Origin: Aquisalimonas lutea | Lineage (GTDB): Bacteria > Pseudomonadota > Gammaproteobacteria > Nitrococcales > Aquisalimonadaceae | Direction: 5' to 3' | Assembly: GCF_030409225.1 (NCBI RefSeq) | Contig: NZ_JAUFPK010000001.1 | Coordinates: forward strand, 1,834,733 to 1,898,732 | Length of the DNA: 64,000 nucleotides | Part shown: positions 37,514-47,757 of the stretch, in pieces | Numbering within the stretch: position 1 is the stretch's first letter | Layout of the letters: each line of letters begins with the position of its first letter | Notes under the pieces: model-generated | Told to the model about the DNA's origin: nothing | Database searches by the model: none | Seen by the model: only the letters and a program-made list of their open reading frames with translations | Program-made: the position numbers and the translations under genes

Positions 37514-39205
37514 ATGAGCGAGAGCTTTGCCGAACTGTTTGAAGAGAGCCTGGCACAGACCGACATGCGCCCCGGCGCCATCGTCACTGGCAAGGTGGTG
37601 GCAATCCGCGGCGACCACGTGGTGGTCAACGCGGGGCTGAAATCCGAGGCCGTGATTCCCGCCAACGAGTTCTACGGGGAATCCGGCGAGATCGAGGTCG
37701 GTGTGGGGGATGACGTCGAGGTCGCTCTCGATGCCGTGGAGGACGGTTTCGGCGAGACCCGTCTTTCCCGGGAGAAGGCCAAGCGCGCCCATGCCTGGAA
37801 GCACCTGGAAAAGGCCTACGAGAACGGCGAGACGGTCACCGGCGTGATCAGCGGCAAGGTCAAGGGCGGTTTCACCGTCGATCTCAAGCACATCCGCGCG
37901 TTCCTGCCCGGTTCCCTGGTGGATATCCGCCCGGTGCGCGACACCACGTACCTGGAAGGCCGGGAGCTCGAGTTCAAGGTCATCAAGCTGGACGAGCGCC
38001 GCAACAACGTCGTCGTCTCGCGCCGGGCCGTGGTCGAGGAAGAGTACAGCGCCGAGCGCGAGGCGCTGCTGGAGCGCCTCCAGGAAGGCCAGCAGCTCAA
38101 GGGCATCGTCAAGAACCTCACCGACTACGGCGCGTTCGTGGACCTGGGCGGCATCGACGGCCTGCTGCACATCACCGACATGGCCTGGCGCCGCGTCAAG
38201 CATCCCTCCGAGGTGGTGGAAGTCGGCCAGGAGATCGAGGTCAAGGTCCTCAAGTTCGACCGCGAGCGCAACCGCGTCTCCCTCGGGCTCAAGCAGCTCG
38301 GCGAGGATCCGTGGGAGAACATCGCCCGGCGCTACCCCGAGAACACCCGTGTGGTGGGTCGTGTCACCAACATCACCGACTACGGCTGCTTCGTCGAGAT
38401 CGAGGAAGGCGTGGAAGGCCTGGTGCACGTCTCCGAGATGGACTGGACCAACAAGAACGTCAACCCGGGCAAGCTGGTGGCCGTGGGCGACGAGGTCGAG
38501 GTCATGGTCCTGGACATCGACGGCGAGCGCCGCCGGATCTCCCTGGGCATGAAGCAGTGCCAGGCCAACCCCTGGGAGCTGTTCGCCGCGACCCACAACA
38601 AGGGCGACAAGGTCACCGGCCAGATCAAGTCCATCACCGACTTCGGCATCTTCGTCGGCCTGGAGGGCGGCATCGACGGGCTGGTGCACCTCTCCGACCT
38701 CTCCTGGGAGGAGAGCGGCGAGGAAGCCGTGCGCCACTTCAAGAAGGGCGACGAGGTCGAGGCGGTGGTCCTGTCGGTGGACGCCGACCGGGAGCGCATT
38801 TCCCTGGGCATCAAGCAGCTGGAGGACGATCCCTTCTCCGCCTGGATGGCGTCCCATCCGAAGGGATCCATCGTCACGGGGACGGTTCGCGAGGTCGACG
38901 CCAAGGGGGCCGTGGTCGACCTGGGCGAGGGTGTCGAGGGCGTGCTGCGCGCCTCGGATCTTGCGCGCGAGCGTGTCGATGATGCCCGGAGCCACCTGAA
39001 GGAAGGCGACCAGGTCGAGGCGAAGTTCGTCGGCGTGGATCGCAAGAACCGCTCGGTCAGCCTGTCCATCAAGGCCAAGGACGAGCACGAGGAGGCCAGG
39101 GCGGTGCAGGACTACAGCCGCGGCAGCGCGGCGGCCGGCACCACCACCCTGGGGGATCTGCTCAAGGAGCAGATGGACGGCAACAGCCAGGACGACGACG
39201 ACTAG
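37514..39205 (+). CDS. rpsA: 30S ribosomal protein S1
   Basis: 563 residues with six S1 domains (about residues 20-87, 105-171, 190-260, 277-347, 364-434 and 450-520). Each has the GxVxxIxxxGxxV pattern, for example [29 protein letters not shown] and [31 protein letters not shown]1 helps bind mRNA to the 30S subunit. The ends are acidic. The reading frame is longer than E. coli S1 by a few residues only. Confidence 0.98.
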   Translation: MSESFAELFEESLAQTDMRPGAIVTGKVVAIRGDHVVVNAGLKSEAVIPANEFYGESGEIEVGVGDDVEVALDAVEDGFGETRLSREKAKRAHAWKHLEKAYENGETVTGVISGKVKGGFTVDLKHIRAFLPGSLVDIRPVRDTTYLEGRELEFKVIKLDERRNNVVVSRRAVVEEEYSAEREALLERLQEGQQLKGIVKNLTDYGAFVDLGGIDGLLHITDMAWRRVKHPSEVVEVGQEIEVKVLKFDRERNRVSLGLKQLGEDPWENIARRYPENTRVVGRVTNITDYGCFVEIEEGVEGLVHVSEMDWTNKNVNPGKLVAVGDEVEVMVLDIDGERRRISLGMKQCQANPWELFAATHNKGDKVTGQIKSITDFGIFVGLEGGIDGLVHLSDLSWEESGEEAVRHFKKGDEVEAVVLSVDADRERISLGIKQLEDDPFSAWMASHPKGSIVTGTVREVDAKGAVVDLGEGVEGVLRASDLARERVDDARSHLKEGDQVEAKFVGVDRKNRSVSLSIKAKDEHEEARAVQDYSRGSAAAGTTTLGDLLKEQMDGNSQDDDD

Positions 39206-39217
39206 TCCGGGCTCGCT

Positions 39218-39246
39218 GCCGGGCGGCGGTGTCCCCGCCGCCCGGC
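39218..39246 (+). terminator. strong GC hairpin after rpsA
   Basis: Perfect 12-bp stem (39218-39229 with 39235-39246, loop TGTCC) 12 bases after the stop. It has no T tract, so it may stabilise the rpsA mRNA or act as a weak terminator. Confidence 0.5.
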
Positions 39247-39334
39247 GCTCTCCGCAAACGATCCATTCACCGGAGCACGGGTAGAGGCCCAGAAGGTTCG
39301 GCCCGTAACCCCACGGACTCGTCTGGAAAAAACA

Positions 39335-39619
39335 ATGACGAAATCCGAACTCATCGAAGTCATTGCCACCAAGCAGCAGCATCTCGCGTATCGTGATGTG
39401 GAGGTGGCGGTGAAGACGCTGCTGGAGCACATGAGCGAGGCCCTGTCCACCGGGCAACGTATCGAGATCCGCGGATTCGGCAGCTTTTCGCTGCACCACC
39501 GGCCGCCCCGGATCGGGCGCAACCCCAAGACCGGTGATCCCGTTGCCCTGCCGGCAAAGTATGTGCCACATTTCAAGCCGGGGAAGGAGCTACGGTACCG
39601 CGTCAACGGCGAGGGTTAG
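39335..39619 (+). CDS. ihfB: integration host factor subunit beta
   Basis: 94 residues, HU/IHF family. [37 protein letters not shown], then [28 protein letters not shown] with the proline that intercalates DNA. The gene follows rpsA, as in gammaproteobacteria generally, which favours IhfB over HU. Confidence 0.95.
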   Translation: MTKSELIEVIATKQQHLAYRDVEVAVKTLLEHMSEALSTGQRIEIRGFGSFSLHHRPPRIGRNPKTGDPVALPAKYVPHFKPGKELRYRVNGEG

Positions 39620-39743
39620 TGTCCTGCAACCCGGGTTTGTTACAGGCCGCTAGCATCCCGCGATCACGGCGTCGCGCAGCCCGGTTCCGGCGGCATGCGG
39701 CGGGGGCGGGTGCGGACGGTTTTCTATCAGCGGGAAGGTGAAC

Positions 39744-40037
39744 ATGCGTCGACTACTCGGGGTTGCGGCACTTCTGGTCATTGCCCTGTTCGGGCTGAGC
39801 TTCGCCCTGCTGAATGCCACCCGGGTGGACGTCGACTACTACTTCGGGGTCGTGGCCGCGCCACTGTCCCTGGCGCTGCTGATCGCCCTGATCCTGGGCG
39901 CGATTCTCGGCGCCCTGTCCGCTCTCGGGGTGCTCGTGGGGAAACAAAGGGAACTCCGTCGCCTGCGGCGGCGCGTACGCGACTCCGAGAAGGAACTCAG
40001 CGAACTCCGCCGCCTGCCGCTGAAAGACAATCGCTGA
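39744..40037 (+). CDS. lapA: LapA family inner-membrane protein
   Basis: 97 residues. Two TM helices (LLGVAALLVIALFGLSFALL and SLALLIALILGAILGALSALGVL), then a basic coiled-coil tail (LRRLRRRVRDSEKELSELRRL). LapA/DUF1049 works with LapB in lipopolysaccharide assembly and LpxC control. ATG 39744 has GGAAGG 5 bases upstream. The next gene, lapB, starts one base after the stop. Confidence 0.9.
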   Translation: MRRLLGVAALLVIALFGLSFALLNATRVDVDYYFGVVAAPLSLALLIALILGAILGALSALGVLVGKQRELRRLRRRVRDSEKELSELRRLPLKDNR

Positions 40038-40038
40038 C

Positions 40039-41208
40039 ATGGTCGAGCTGTTCTGGCTTCTGCTGCCGGTCGCCGCGCTGTCCGGGTGGCTGATCGGGCG
40101 CCGCGGCCGCGAGGGACCGGACCGCCGCACGGGGCAGGACGGGCTCCGGGGCGATTATTTCCAGGGCCTGAACTACCTGCTCAACGAGGAGCCCGACAAG
40201 GCCATCGAGGTCTTCATGCGCATGGTGGAGGTGGACTCCGACACCGTGGAGACCCACCTGGCGCTGGGCAACCTGTTCCGCCGCCGCGGCGAGGTGGACC
40301 GCGCCATCCGCATCCACCAGAATCTCATCGCCCGCCCGTCCCTGAATCGTGATCAGCGCACCCACGCACTGCTGGAGCTGGGCGAAGACTATCTCCGGGC
40401 CGGCCTGCTGGACCGCGCCGAGAACCTCTTCGAGGAGGTGGTGGAAAGCGGCGCCTACGTGCCGCAGGCGCTGCACCACCTGCTGGATATCTACCAGCAG
40501 GAGAAGGAGTGGGACAACGCCATCGCCGTGGCCTCGCGCCTGGAGGCGCATGCCGACCGCGCCATGGGGCCCATGATCGCCCAGTTCTACTGCGAGCAGG
40601 CCGATGCCGCGTGGCGCCAGGGCGAGCTCAACCGTGCCCGCAACCTGCTCAAGCGCGCCCTGACCGCGGACCCCCAGTGCGCCCGGGCGAGCATCCTCCA
40701 GGGGGATATCGAGCGCAGCGTGGGCAACTACAAGCAGGCCCTGAAATGCTACCAGCGGGTTCGCGAGCAGGACCGGGACTATCTGCCGGAGGTCCTGGTC
40801 GGGCTGCACGAGTGCTATACCCAGCTGGGCCGGGCGGACGGCTTCCGGGCCTTTCTCGAGAATCTCAAGCAGGACTACCGGGGCGCCTCGGTCATTCTCG
40901 CCCTGGCCGAACGCATCCGCCGCGACGAAGGTGAGGAGGCGGCGGCCCGGTACCTGGTGGAGGAGCTGCGGGCGCGGCCGTCGGTGCGCGGCCTCAACCG
41001 CCTCATCGAGCTCAACCTGGCCCGTTCCGGCCAGGCGGGGGAGGACGACCTGGAAGTCCTGCGCGAGCTGTTCCACTCGCTTCTCCGGGATCGGCCGGGC
41101 TATGCCTGCCGCAATTGCGGCTTCCAGGCCAGGACCATGCACTGGCACTGCCCCAGCTGCCGCTGCTGGGCGACGATCAAGCCGGTTCACGGCGTACAGG
41201 GGGAATAG
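40039..41208 (+). CDS. lapB: LPS assembly protein LapB (YciM)
   Basis: 389 residues. N-terminal TM helix ([16 protein letters not shown]), about nine TPR repeats, and a C-terminal rubredoxin-type metal site [21 protein letters not shown] with four cysteines. LapB tethers FtsH to regulate LpxC and so lipid A synthesis. It pairs with lapA as in E. coli. Confidence 0.95.
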   Translation: MVELFWLLLPVAALSGWLIGRRGREGPDRRTGQDGLRGDYFQGLNYLLNEEPDKAIEVFMRMVEVDSDTVETHLALGNLFRRRGEVDRAIRIHQNLIARPSLNRDQRTHALLELGEDYLRAGLLDRAENLFEEVVESGAYVPQALHHLLDIYQQEKEWDNAIAVASRLEAHADRAMGPMIAQFYCEQADAAWRQGELNRARNLLKRALTADPQCARASILQGDIERSVGNYKQALKCYQRVREQDRDYLPEVLVGLHECYTQLGRADGFRAFLENLKQDYRGASVILALAERIRRDEGEEAAARYLVEELRARPSVRGLNRLIELNLARSGQAGEDDLEVLRELFHSLLRDRPGYACRNCGFQARTMHWHCPSCRCWATIKPVHGVQGE

Positions 41209-41210
41209 CG

Positions 41211-41915
41211 ATGGCGGGCGAAGCGCCGCGAGTGGTGGTTGCCCTGGACGTGGACTCCCGGGAGCGGGCGGAGGCGCTGGCGTCCCGGCTGGACCCGGCG
41301 CTGTGCCGCCTGAAGGTGGGCAAGGAGCTGTTCACGCGCACCGGTCCGGAGCTGGTGGAGCGCCTTCATGCCCGCGGGTACTCGGTCTTTCTGGATCTCA
41401 AGTTCCACGACATTCCCAATACCGTGGCCGGGGCGTGCCGCGCGGCGGCGGATCTGGGCGTCTGGATGGTCAACGTCCATGCCCTCGGCGGGGAGCGCAT
41501 GCTCATCGCCGCCCGGGAGGCGCTGGACACGGCCGGCGGTGCACGGCCGCTGCTCACCGCGGTCACCATGCTCACCAGCCATGGTCCGGAGGATCTCGCC
41601 CGCCTCGGGCTCCGGGATTCGCCCGATGCCCTGGTTGCGCGGCTGGCGGCGCTGGCCCTGGGCGCGGGGCTCGACGGCCTGGTGTGTTCCGCCCGGGAAG
41701 CCGCGGACCTGCGGGCCGCGCACGGTCCGGATCCGGTGCTGGTCACCCCGGGCATCCGGCCGGCGGAGGCGGACGCGGACGACCAGCGGCGGGTCGTCAC
41801 ACCCGGCGAGGCGCTGGCGCAGGGATCGGACTACCTCGTCATCGGCCGGCCGGTGACGGCGGCGCCGGACCCCCGCCACGCCCTGGAGCGCATCAACGCC
41901 TCGATTGCCGACTGA
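41211..41915 (+). CDS. pyrF: orotidine 5'-phosphate decarboxylase
   Basis: 234 residues. Makes UMP. Motifs [31 protein letters not shown], catalytic [16 protein letters not shown] (DxKxxD), and [35 protein letters not shown] at 41211, two bases after the lapB stop. Gene order lapA-lapB-pyrF matches other gammaproteobacteria. Confidence 0.97.
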   Translation: MAGEAPRVVVALDVDSRERAEALASRLDPALCRLKVGKELFTRTGPELVERLHARGYSVFLDLKFHDIPNTVAGACRAAADLGVWMVNVHALGGERMLIAAREALDTAGGARPLLTAVTMLTSHGPEDLARLGLRDSPDALVARLAALALGAGLDGLVCSAREAADLRAAHGPDPVLVTPGIRPAEADADDQRRVVTPGEALAQGSDYLVIGRPVTAAPDPRHALERINASIAD

Positions 41916-42044
41916 CCCGACGCTTCTGGCGGGTTCCCGGCTTGCGCGGTCGCCGCCCGGTGGCTAGCATGGTTTCCGTTCCGGGCGGCTTGCCGGAACC
42001 GCGGACATCGACGTCCGTGCCACAGCGACCAAAAGGAGTTGACC

Positions 42045-42320
42045 ATGTGGAAGCTGATTCGTCCTGTCTCCGTTACGCTGTCTGTGTTCGCGCTCACCGC
42101 GGGGGTTGCCCTGGCGGAGACCGTGGACATCAACCGGGCCGACGCCGATACGCTGGCGCAGGAGCTCGACGGCGTGGGGGATACCCGTGCCGCGGCCATC
42201 GTGGACTACCGCGAGGCCAACGGCGGCTTCTCCAGCGTGGATGCGATCACGGAGGTGAACGGCATCGGGCCGGCGACGCTGGAGGACAATCGCGAGCGCA
42301 TGCGCGTCGGAAGCGATTAG
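42045..42320 (+). CDS. ComEA-like secreted helix-hairpin-helix protein
   Basis: 91 residues. Signal peptide ending GVALA-ET, then a double HhH: VDINRADADTLAQELDGVGDTRAAAIVDYREANGGFSSVDAITEVNGIGPATLEDN. Such proteins (ComEA/YbaV-like) bind DNA in the periplasm for uptake. No other competence gene is near. The ATG at 42045 has AAAAGGAG at proper spacing; a TTG at 42039 lies too close. Confidence 0.9.
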   Translation: MWKLIRPVSVTLSVFALTAGVALAETVDINRADADTLAQELDGVGDTRAAAIVDYREANGGFSSVDAITEVNGIGPATLEDNRERMRVGSD

Positions 42321-42358
42321 TCCCGCCGGGCACCGCCGTGCCGACACGATGAATCCGT

Positions 42359-42384
42359 GCGCCCGCCATCGGCGGGCGCTTTGC
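42359..42384 (+). terminator. terminator between the ComEA-like gene and convergent gst
   Basis: Perfect 9-bp stem GCGCCCGCC (42359-42367) with GGCGGGCGC (42371-42379), then TTTGCG. It sits 38 bases after the stop and just before the end of the minus-strand GST gene. Confidence 0.6.
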
Positions 42385-42385
42385 G

Positions 42386-42982
42386 TTAGGCGTCGACGGG
42401 CGCAGTGTCCTTCACCGAGGGTCGCGTGCGCAGGGCGTCGTGCCATGCGCCGAGCTGCGGGCGATCCTCCGCCCAGGCGAGCTCCGGGAAGCGGAAATCC
42501 AGGTAGTCCAGGGCCACCACCGCTGCAATGGCGCCGAGCTCGGGCATCGCCCCCGGCAGCCGCGCTTCCATCCGGTCCAGCGCCTGGCGGATGGCACGGT
42601 CCCGGCGCTGGCCCAGCGGGGAGTCATCGAACGCCTCGCCGGCGGCCTTGCGGCCGAGCAGCTTGTGTACGGCGGCGTCGATGATCCCGACGGCGATGCC
42701 GGCCTCGCCCAGAACCCGGCTGTCCGCGCCCTTGGGTAGCAGGGCGCGGTCGGGGTGGCGGCGCTCGAGGTACTGGGTGATCAGCGTCGCCTCGGTCAGC
42801 GTCGTGCCGTCGTCGGTGACCAGGGTCGGCACCCGGGTCAAGGGATTGACCTGCATGAGGCCCGGGTCGTCGTCCCACGGATTCACCACGTGGTGTTCCA
42901 CCTGTGCCCCCAGCCCCTTCTCGTGGATCGCCATGCGCACGATGCGGGCATAGGGGGAGGTGAGGCTGTAGTAGATCTGCAT
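42386..42982 (-). CDS. glutathione S-transferase family protein
   Basis: 198 residues. N-terminal thioredoxin-like domain (MQIYYSLTSPYARIVRMAIHEKGL, with LTRVPTLVTDDGTTLTEATLI for glutathione binding) and an alpha-helical C-terminal domain ending in PELAWAEDRPQLGAWHDAL. Ser in the first motif is the likely catalytic residue. The substrate is unknown. It is divergent from pstS. Confidence 0.88.
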   Translation of the reverse strand: MQIYYSLTSPYARIVRMAIHEKGLGAQVEHHVVNPWDDDPGLMQVNPLTRVPTLVTDDGTTLTEATLITQYLERRHPDRALLPKGADSRVLGEAGIAVGIIDAAVHKLLGRKAAGEAFDDSPLGQRRDRAIRQALDRMEARLPGAMPELGAIAAVVALDYLDFRFPELAWAEDRPQLGAWHDALRTRPSVKDTAPVDA

Positions 42983-43067
42983 GGCTGGGGCTCCTCTCGG
43001 AACAGGTGTGCCGCGTACCCGGTCGATCCGCGGCGCAACTGCACCATTCCGTACCGGGTTTTGATTT

Positions 43068-43101
43068 GTTTCACGAGTTTGTCATATTTCTCCCCTAGTC
43101 T
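43068..43101 (+). promoter_or_regulatory. PHO box and -10 of pstS
   Basis: GTTTCAC, 4 bases, TTGTCAT (43068-43085), then TAGTCT at 43096-43101 exactly 10 bases downstream. This is the arrangement of a PhoB-activated sigma-70 promoter where the box replaces the -35. About 95 bases before the pstS ATG. Confidence 0.82.
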
Positions 43102-43196
43102 GCTCCTCGAAACGCGCCGGGAGTGAACCTGAAGCGGACTCCGGCGGGTGACGTTTCACCACAGCAACGAGGCAACTCGACCTGAGGAGTGGTTCC

Positions 43197-44213
43197 ATGC
43201 AGAACTGGAAGAAGTCCGCAATTGCACTGGCCGCGATCGTCGGTGCGAGCTCCGTCGCCGTAGCCCAGGAGCGCGAGCAGATTCGCATCGTGGGTTCGAG
43301 CACGGTGTATCCGTTCGCCAGCTACGTCGTCGAGGAGTTCGGCGCCACCACCGACTACCCGACACCGACCATCGAGTCCACCGGTTCCGGCGGCGGCATC
43401 CGCCTGTTCTGCGAGGGCGTCGGCGCCAGCCATCCGGATATCACCAACGCCTCCCGGCGCATGAAGCCCAGCGAGTTCGACCGCTGCCAGGACAACGGCG
43501 TCGAGGAGATCACCGAGGCGATGATCGGCTCGGACGGCATCGTCTTCGCCCAGGCCACGGAGAACGAGGAGCTGGCGCTGACCCGCGAGCAGATCCTGCT
43601 GGCGGTGGCGGCGCGGGTGCCCCAGGACGGGGAGCTGGTGGACAACCCCTATGACAACTGGAACGAGATCGATTCCAGCCTGCCGGACCGTGAGATCGAG
43701 ATCCTGGGGCCGCCGACGACCTCCGGCACACGTGACGCGTTCGAGGAGCTGGTCATGGCAGCGGCGAGCGAGGATGCCGGCTACTCCGAGGAGTACACCG
43801 AGGTGCGCTCCGACGGCGCCTACGTGGACTCCGGCGAGAACGACAACCTGATCGTCCAGCGCATCCAGGAGAACACCGCAGCCATCGGCATCTTCGGCTA
43901 CAGCTTCCTGGAAGAGAACCGCGATGTCATCGAGCCGGCGTCCGTCGACGGCGTGATGCCCACCACGGAGGCCATCTCCGCGGAAGAGTACCCGGTGGCG
44001 CGCAGCCTGTGGTTCTACATCAAGAAGGCGCACGAGGGCTCCGTCGCCCCCGGCATCGACGAGTACGTCAGCCTGTTCATGGACGACCTCATGATCGGCC
44101 CCGACGGTCTCCTGGTCGAGCAGGGCCTGATTCCCCTTGCAGATCAGGCGCGTTCGCGGTGGCAGGAGCGGGTTGCCGATCGGGTGAACCTGCAGCGTAG
44201 CGACCTTGAGTGA
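43197..44213 (+). CDS. pstS: phosphate ABC transporter substrate-binding protein
   Basis: 338 residues. Signal peptide MQNWKKSAIALAAIVGASSVAVA, then VGSSTVYPFASYVVEEF, STGSGGGIRLFCEG and GPPTTSGTRDAFEEL, the phosphate-binding loops. It delivers Pi to PstCA. GAGGAG precedes the ATG. A perfect 8-bp hairpin (44227-44252) follows the stop and may limit readthrough to pstC, which starts 173 bases on. Confidence 0.95.
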   Translation: MQNWKKSAIALAAIVGASSVAVAQEREQIRIVGSSTVYPFASYVVEEFGATTDYPTPTIESTGSGGGIRLFCEGVGASHPDITNASRRMKPSEFDRCQDNGVEEITEAMIGSDGIVFAQATENEELALTREQILLAVAARVPQDGELVDNPYDNWNEIDSSLPDREIEILGPPTTSGTRDAFEELVMAAASEDAGYSEEYTEVRSDGAYVDSGENDNLIVQRIQENTAAIGIFGYSFLEENRDVIEPASVDGVMPTTEAISAEEYPVARSLWFYIKKAHEGSVAPGIDEYVSLFMDDLMIGPDGLLVEQGLIPLADQARSRWQERVADRVNLQRSDLE

Positions 44214-44226
44214 TCGTCTGTAACAT

Positions 44227-44252
44227 ACCGCCCCGCGCCGGGTAGGGGCGGT
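44227..44252 (+). terminator. hairpin after pstS
   Basis: ACCGCCCC (44227-44234) pairs perfectly with GGGGCGGT (44245-44252). There is no T tract. Likely an mRNA-stabilising or attenuating structure that favours pstS over the membrane genes. Confidence 0.5.
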
Positions 44253-44386
44253 GGATTCAGCGGCCCGGCCGGCGACTCGCCGTCCGGGCTGCTCCATTGT
44301 TGTGGCTCCGGCCTTGCGCCGGAAGCGCACATGCAAGACGGCAAGGGGGAGTACGAGTTCATGGGGCTGGATGAGGGGAGCTCCTC

Positions 44387-45634
44387 GTGAGTGTCGCAGA
44401 AACCATCCTGTTGCTGCTGGCCGGGTTGATTCCGCTGGGGTATGCGGCCTTCTACCTCGGGCGCCGCAAGGCGCTGGCGACGGTGGCCGACGGCGTGCGC
44501 ATGCACTCCAGGCCGCAGCAGTACGGCTGGTATTCCTTCGTCTGGATGGCGCTGCCGGGCATCGGTATCGCGGTTGCGGCGTCGCTGCTCAACCTTCTGG
44601 GTTTCGTCACGCCGCCGCGGGAGCTGGTGCTCCTCATGGCCCTGATTACCGGCGCGGCCGGCCTGGGAGTGGGCCTGAGGTCCATCCGTCCGGCACTACG
44701 GGCCCGCAACGTGCTGGATAACCTGATCCGCTGGCTGCTGCTGGGCGCGGCCATGATCTCCATCATGACAACGGTTGCCATCGTACTGTCCGTGCTGTTC
44801 GAGGCCATGCGGTTCTTCCGCGAGGTCAGCGTCTGGGAGTTCATTACCGGGACCGTGTGGAGCCCGGGCGACTCGTTCCTGGAGGCGGCCGGGCGCGGCG
44901 ACGAGGTCGGCGAGCGGGGGGCCGCGTTCGGCTCGGTGCCGCTGTTCGCCGGCACGTTCATGGTGACCGGCATCGCCATGGCGGTGTCCCTGCCCATCGG
45001 CCTGCTGTCCGCCATCTTCATGTCCGAGTACGCCACCCCGCGGATCCGCGGCATGGCGAAGCCGCTGCTGGAAATCCTGGCCGGCATCCCGACCGTCGTC
45101 TACGGCTTCTTCGCCGCCATCACGGTGACGCCGGTGGTGGTCGACATCGCCGGTCTGTTCGGCCTGGATGCCTCGTACAGCAACATCCTGTCGCCGGGCA
45201 TCGTCATGGGGATCATGATCATCCCCTTCATCTCGTCGCTGTCCGACGATGTCATCAACAGCATTCCCCAGAGCCTGCGGGAAGGCGCATACGCCCTGGG
45301 AACGACGCGCTCGGAGACCATCCGGAGGGTGGTGGTACCGGCGGCGCTGCCCGGCGTGATCTCGGCCTTTCTCCTGGGCGTGTCCCGGGCGCTGGGCGAG
45401 ACCATGATCGTGGTCATGGCCGCCGGCGTGCGCCCGAACCTGACCTGGAACCCGCTGGAGGACATGACCACGGTGACGGTCAACATCGTCTACTCGCTGA
45501 CCGGGGACCAGTCCTTCGACAGCCCGCAGACTCTGTCCGCATTCGCCCTGGGGCTGGTGCTGTTCATCGTGACCCTGACCCTGAACATCATCTCCACGGT
45601 GCTGGTGCGGCGGTTCAAGCAGAAGTATGACTGA
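44387..45634 (+). CDS. pstC: phosphate ABC transporter permease PstC
   Basis: 415 residues, longer than the E. coli form (319), because of an N-terminal extension with two to three TM helices (ETILLLLAGLIPLGYAAFYL; VWMALPGIGIAVAASLL) ahead of the PstC core. EAA-type loop ALGTTRSETIRRVVVPAALPGVIS. Start is GTG at 44387 after GAGGGGAG. It overlaps pstA by 8 bases. Confidence 0.93.
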   Translation: MSVAETILLLLAGLIPLGYAAFYLGRRKALATVADGVRMHSRPQQYGWYSFVWMALPGIGIAVAASLLNLLGFVTPPRELVLLMALITGAAGLGVGLRSIRPALRARNVLDNLIRWLLLGAAMISIMTTVAIVLSVLFEAMRFFREVSVWEFITGTVWSPGDSFLEAAGRGDEVGERGAAFGSVPLFAGTFMVTGIAMAVSLPIGLLSAIFMSEYATPRIRGMAKPLLEILAGIPTVVYGFFAAITVTPVVVDIAGLFGLDASYSNILSPGIVMGIMIIPFISSLSDDVINSIPQSLREGAYALGTTRSETIRRVVVPAALPGVISAFLLGVSRALGETMIVVMAAGVRPNLTWNPLEDMTTVTVNIVYSLTGDQSFDSPQTLSAFALGLVLFIVTLTLNIISTVLVRRFKQKYD

Positions 45635-46817
45635 GCAGACTTCCATGAAGACACGACGGCTGACCGGATCCATCGATGACCCCCGCATGCAGCGGCGCTA
45701 CCGGGCGGAGCGGCGGTTCCGGCTCTATTGCATGTCGGCGATCGTGCTGGCGCTGGCCATCATCGTGACCTTCTTCAGCAACATCATCAGCCAGGGCTAT
45801 ACCGCGTTCTGGCATCACCAGGTCCAGGTGACCCTGGACTACAACGAGCGCGCGGCGCGCCTCGGGCAGTTCGCCCTGGACGGGGACATACGGGAGGTGG
45901 CCACCCGGGGCGCAACCCGGACGATTCCCCGGGAGATGGAGCGCAACCCGGATCTGGCGGGGACTACCGAGCAGCGGTGGGTGCCCGTGAAGGGGGAGAT
46001 CGACCAGTACCTCAAGCACGGCCGCTCCATCGCGGACCCACTGCAGGAGCAGGTGGACGCGCTGGCGGAGGCCGGCCGGATCCAGAGCAGCTTCAACTGG
46101 CGCTTCTTTACCTCCGGCGACTCCAAGCTCCCGGAACTGGCGGGGATCATGTCGGCCGCCGTCGGCACGCTGTACGTCCTCTCCATCACGTTGCTGTTTG
46201 CCTTCCCGGTGGGCGTGATGTCGGCGGTGTACCTGGAGGAGTTCGCGCCGGACAACCGCTTCACCCAGGCCATCGAGGTCAATATCAACAACCTGGCGGC
46301 GGTGCCGTCGATCCTGTTCGGGCTCCTGGGGCTGGCGGTGTTCATCAATTTCTTCGGCGTGCCGCGGTCGTCGGCGTTGGCCGGGGGGCTGACGCTGGGG
46401 CTGATGACGCTGCCGATCATCATCATCAGCACGCGGGCGGCCCTGCGGGCGGTGCCCGACCCCATCCGCCTGGGGGCCTTCGCCATGGGGTGCTCGCGCT
46501 GGCAGGTGGTCCGCGATCACGTGTTGCCGGTGTCGCTGCCGGGCATTCTCACCGGAACCATCATCGGTATCGCCCAGGCCATGGGCGAGACCGCGCCGCT
46601 GATCATCGTGGGCATGATTGCCTACATCCCCGACGCGCCCACGAGCATCTTCCAGGCTGCAACGGTCCTGCCGGCGCAGATCTTCACCTGGGCGGGCGAG
46701 CCGGAGCATGCCTACGTCGAGAAGACCGCCGCCGGCATTATCGTTCTCCTGGCCGTGCTTCTGAGCCTGAACGCGGCGGCCGTTCTCCTGCGCCGCAAGT
46801 TTGAACGTCGCTGGTAG
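45627..46817 (+). CDS. pstA: phosphate ABC transporter permease PstA
   Basis: 396 residues, longer than E. coli PstA (296). After the first TM helix ([19 protein letters not shown]) there is a periplasmic loop of about 100 residues, then the core TM domain with [23 protein letters not shown]. Large forms of PstC and PstA together are usual in Pseudomonas and Halomonas relatives. ATG 45627 overlaps pstC. Confidence 0.93.
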   Translation: MTEQTSMKTRRLTGSIDDPRMQRRYRAERRFRLYCMSAIVLALAIIVTFFSNIISQGYTAFWHHQVQVTLDYNERAARLGQFALDGDIREVATRGATRTIPREMERNPDLAGTTEQRWVPVKGEIDQYLKHGRSIADPLQEQVDALAEAGRIQSSFNWRFFTSGDSKLPELAGIMSAAVGTLYVLSITLLFAFPVGVMSAVYLEEFAPDNRFTQAIEVNINNLAAVPSILFGLLGLAVFINFFGVPRSSALAGGLTLGLMTLPIIIISTRAALRAVPDPIRLGAFAMGCSRWQVVRDHVLPVSLPGILTGTIIGIAQAMGETAPLIIVGMIAYIPDAPTSIFQAATVLPAQIFTWAGEPEHAYVEKTAAGIIVLLAVLLSLNAAAVLLRRKFERRW

Positions 46818-46836
46818 CGACACTCGAGGGGTTGCC

Positions 46837-47715
46837 ATGTACTCTGACAACGTTGCCGAACGAACCGCCACCACGGGACGGCCCGCTGATATGACGCCGC
46901 CGAACGAGCACGAGCCTCCGCGGCAGGAGGACGCCGGCACCCCGGAGGCTGCCGAGAAAGAGGTGAAGGTGCGCGCCGACAGCGTGCGGCTGTGGTACGG
47001 CGAGACCCAGGCGCTGCACAGCGTCAGCCTGGACGTCTACGCCCGCGAGGTGACGGCGCTCATCGGGCCGTCCGGCTGCGGCAAGACCTCGTTCCTGCGC
47101 TGCATCAACCGCATGAACGACCTCATTCCCAGCGTGCGCATCGAGGGCAGCATCACCCTGGACGGCGAGGACATCTACGATCCCAGCGTCGACGTAGTCC
47201 AGCTGCGCAGCCACGTGGGCATGGTGTTTCAGAAGCCGAACCCGTTCCCCAAGAGCATCTACGAGAACATTGCCTACGCGCCCCGGCTGCATGGCATCGT
47301 GAACTCGCGCACCGAGCTGGACGAGCTGGTGGAGAACTCGCTGCGACGCGCGGGCTTGTGGAAGGAGGTGTCCGATCGCCTGCATACCCCGGGCACGGAA
47401 CTCTCCGGCGGCCAGCAGCAGCGCCTGTGCATTGCCCGGGCCATTGCGGTCAACCCGGAAGTGATCCTCATGGACGAGCCGGCGTCGGCCCTGGATCCGC
47501 TGGCGACGGTGACCATCGAGGAACTTATCGATGAGCTCAAGGATCGATATACCATCGTGATCGTTACCCACAACCTGCAGCAGGCCGCGCGCGTTGCCGG
47601 GTACACGGCGTTCTTCCACATGGGGGAGATCGTCGAGTTCAGCGACACTGATACTCTGTTCACGAATCCGCGGGAACAGAAGACCGAAGACTACATTACC
47701 GGCCGGTTCGGGTGA
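46837..47715 (+). CDS. pstB: phosphate ABC transporter ATP-binding protein
   Basis: 292 residues. Walker [59 protein letters not shown] and [11 protein letters not shown]. An acidic, Pro-rich N-terminal stretch of about 45 residues precedes the ABC domain. ATG at 46837 with GAGGGG upstream. Confidence 0.96.
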   Translation: MYSDNVAERTATTGRPADMTPPNEHEPPRQEDAGTPEAAEKEVKVRADSVRLWYGETQALHSVSLDVYAREVTALIGPSGCGKTSFLRCINRMNDLIPSVRIEGSITLDGEDIYDPSVDVVQLRSHVGMVFQKPNPFPKSIYENIAYAPRLHGIVNSRTELDELVENSLRRAGLWKEVSDRLHTPGTELSGGQQQRLCIARAIAVNPEVILMDEPASALDPLATVTIEELIDELKDRYTIVIVTHNLQQAARVAGYTAFFHMGEIVEFSDTDTLFTNPREQKTEDYITGRFG

Positions 47716-47757
47716 GGCTTCGCCGTCCCGGGCCGCCAACGATGGATCGATACCGCT

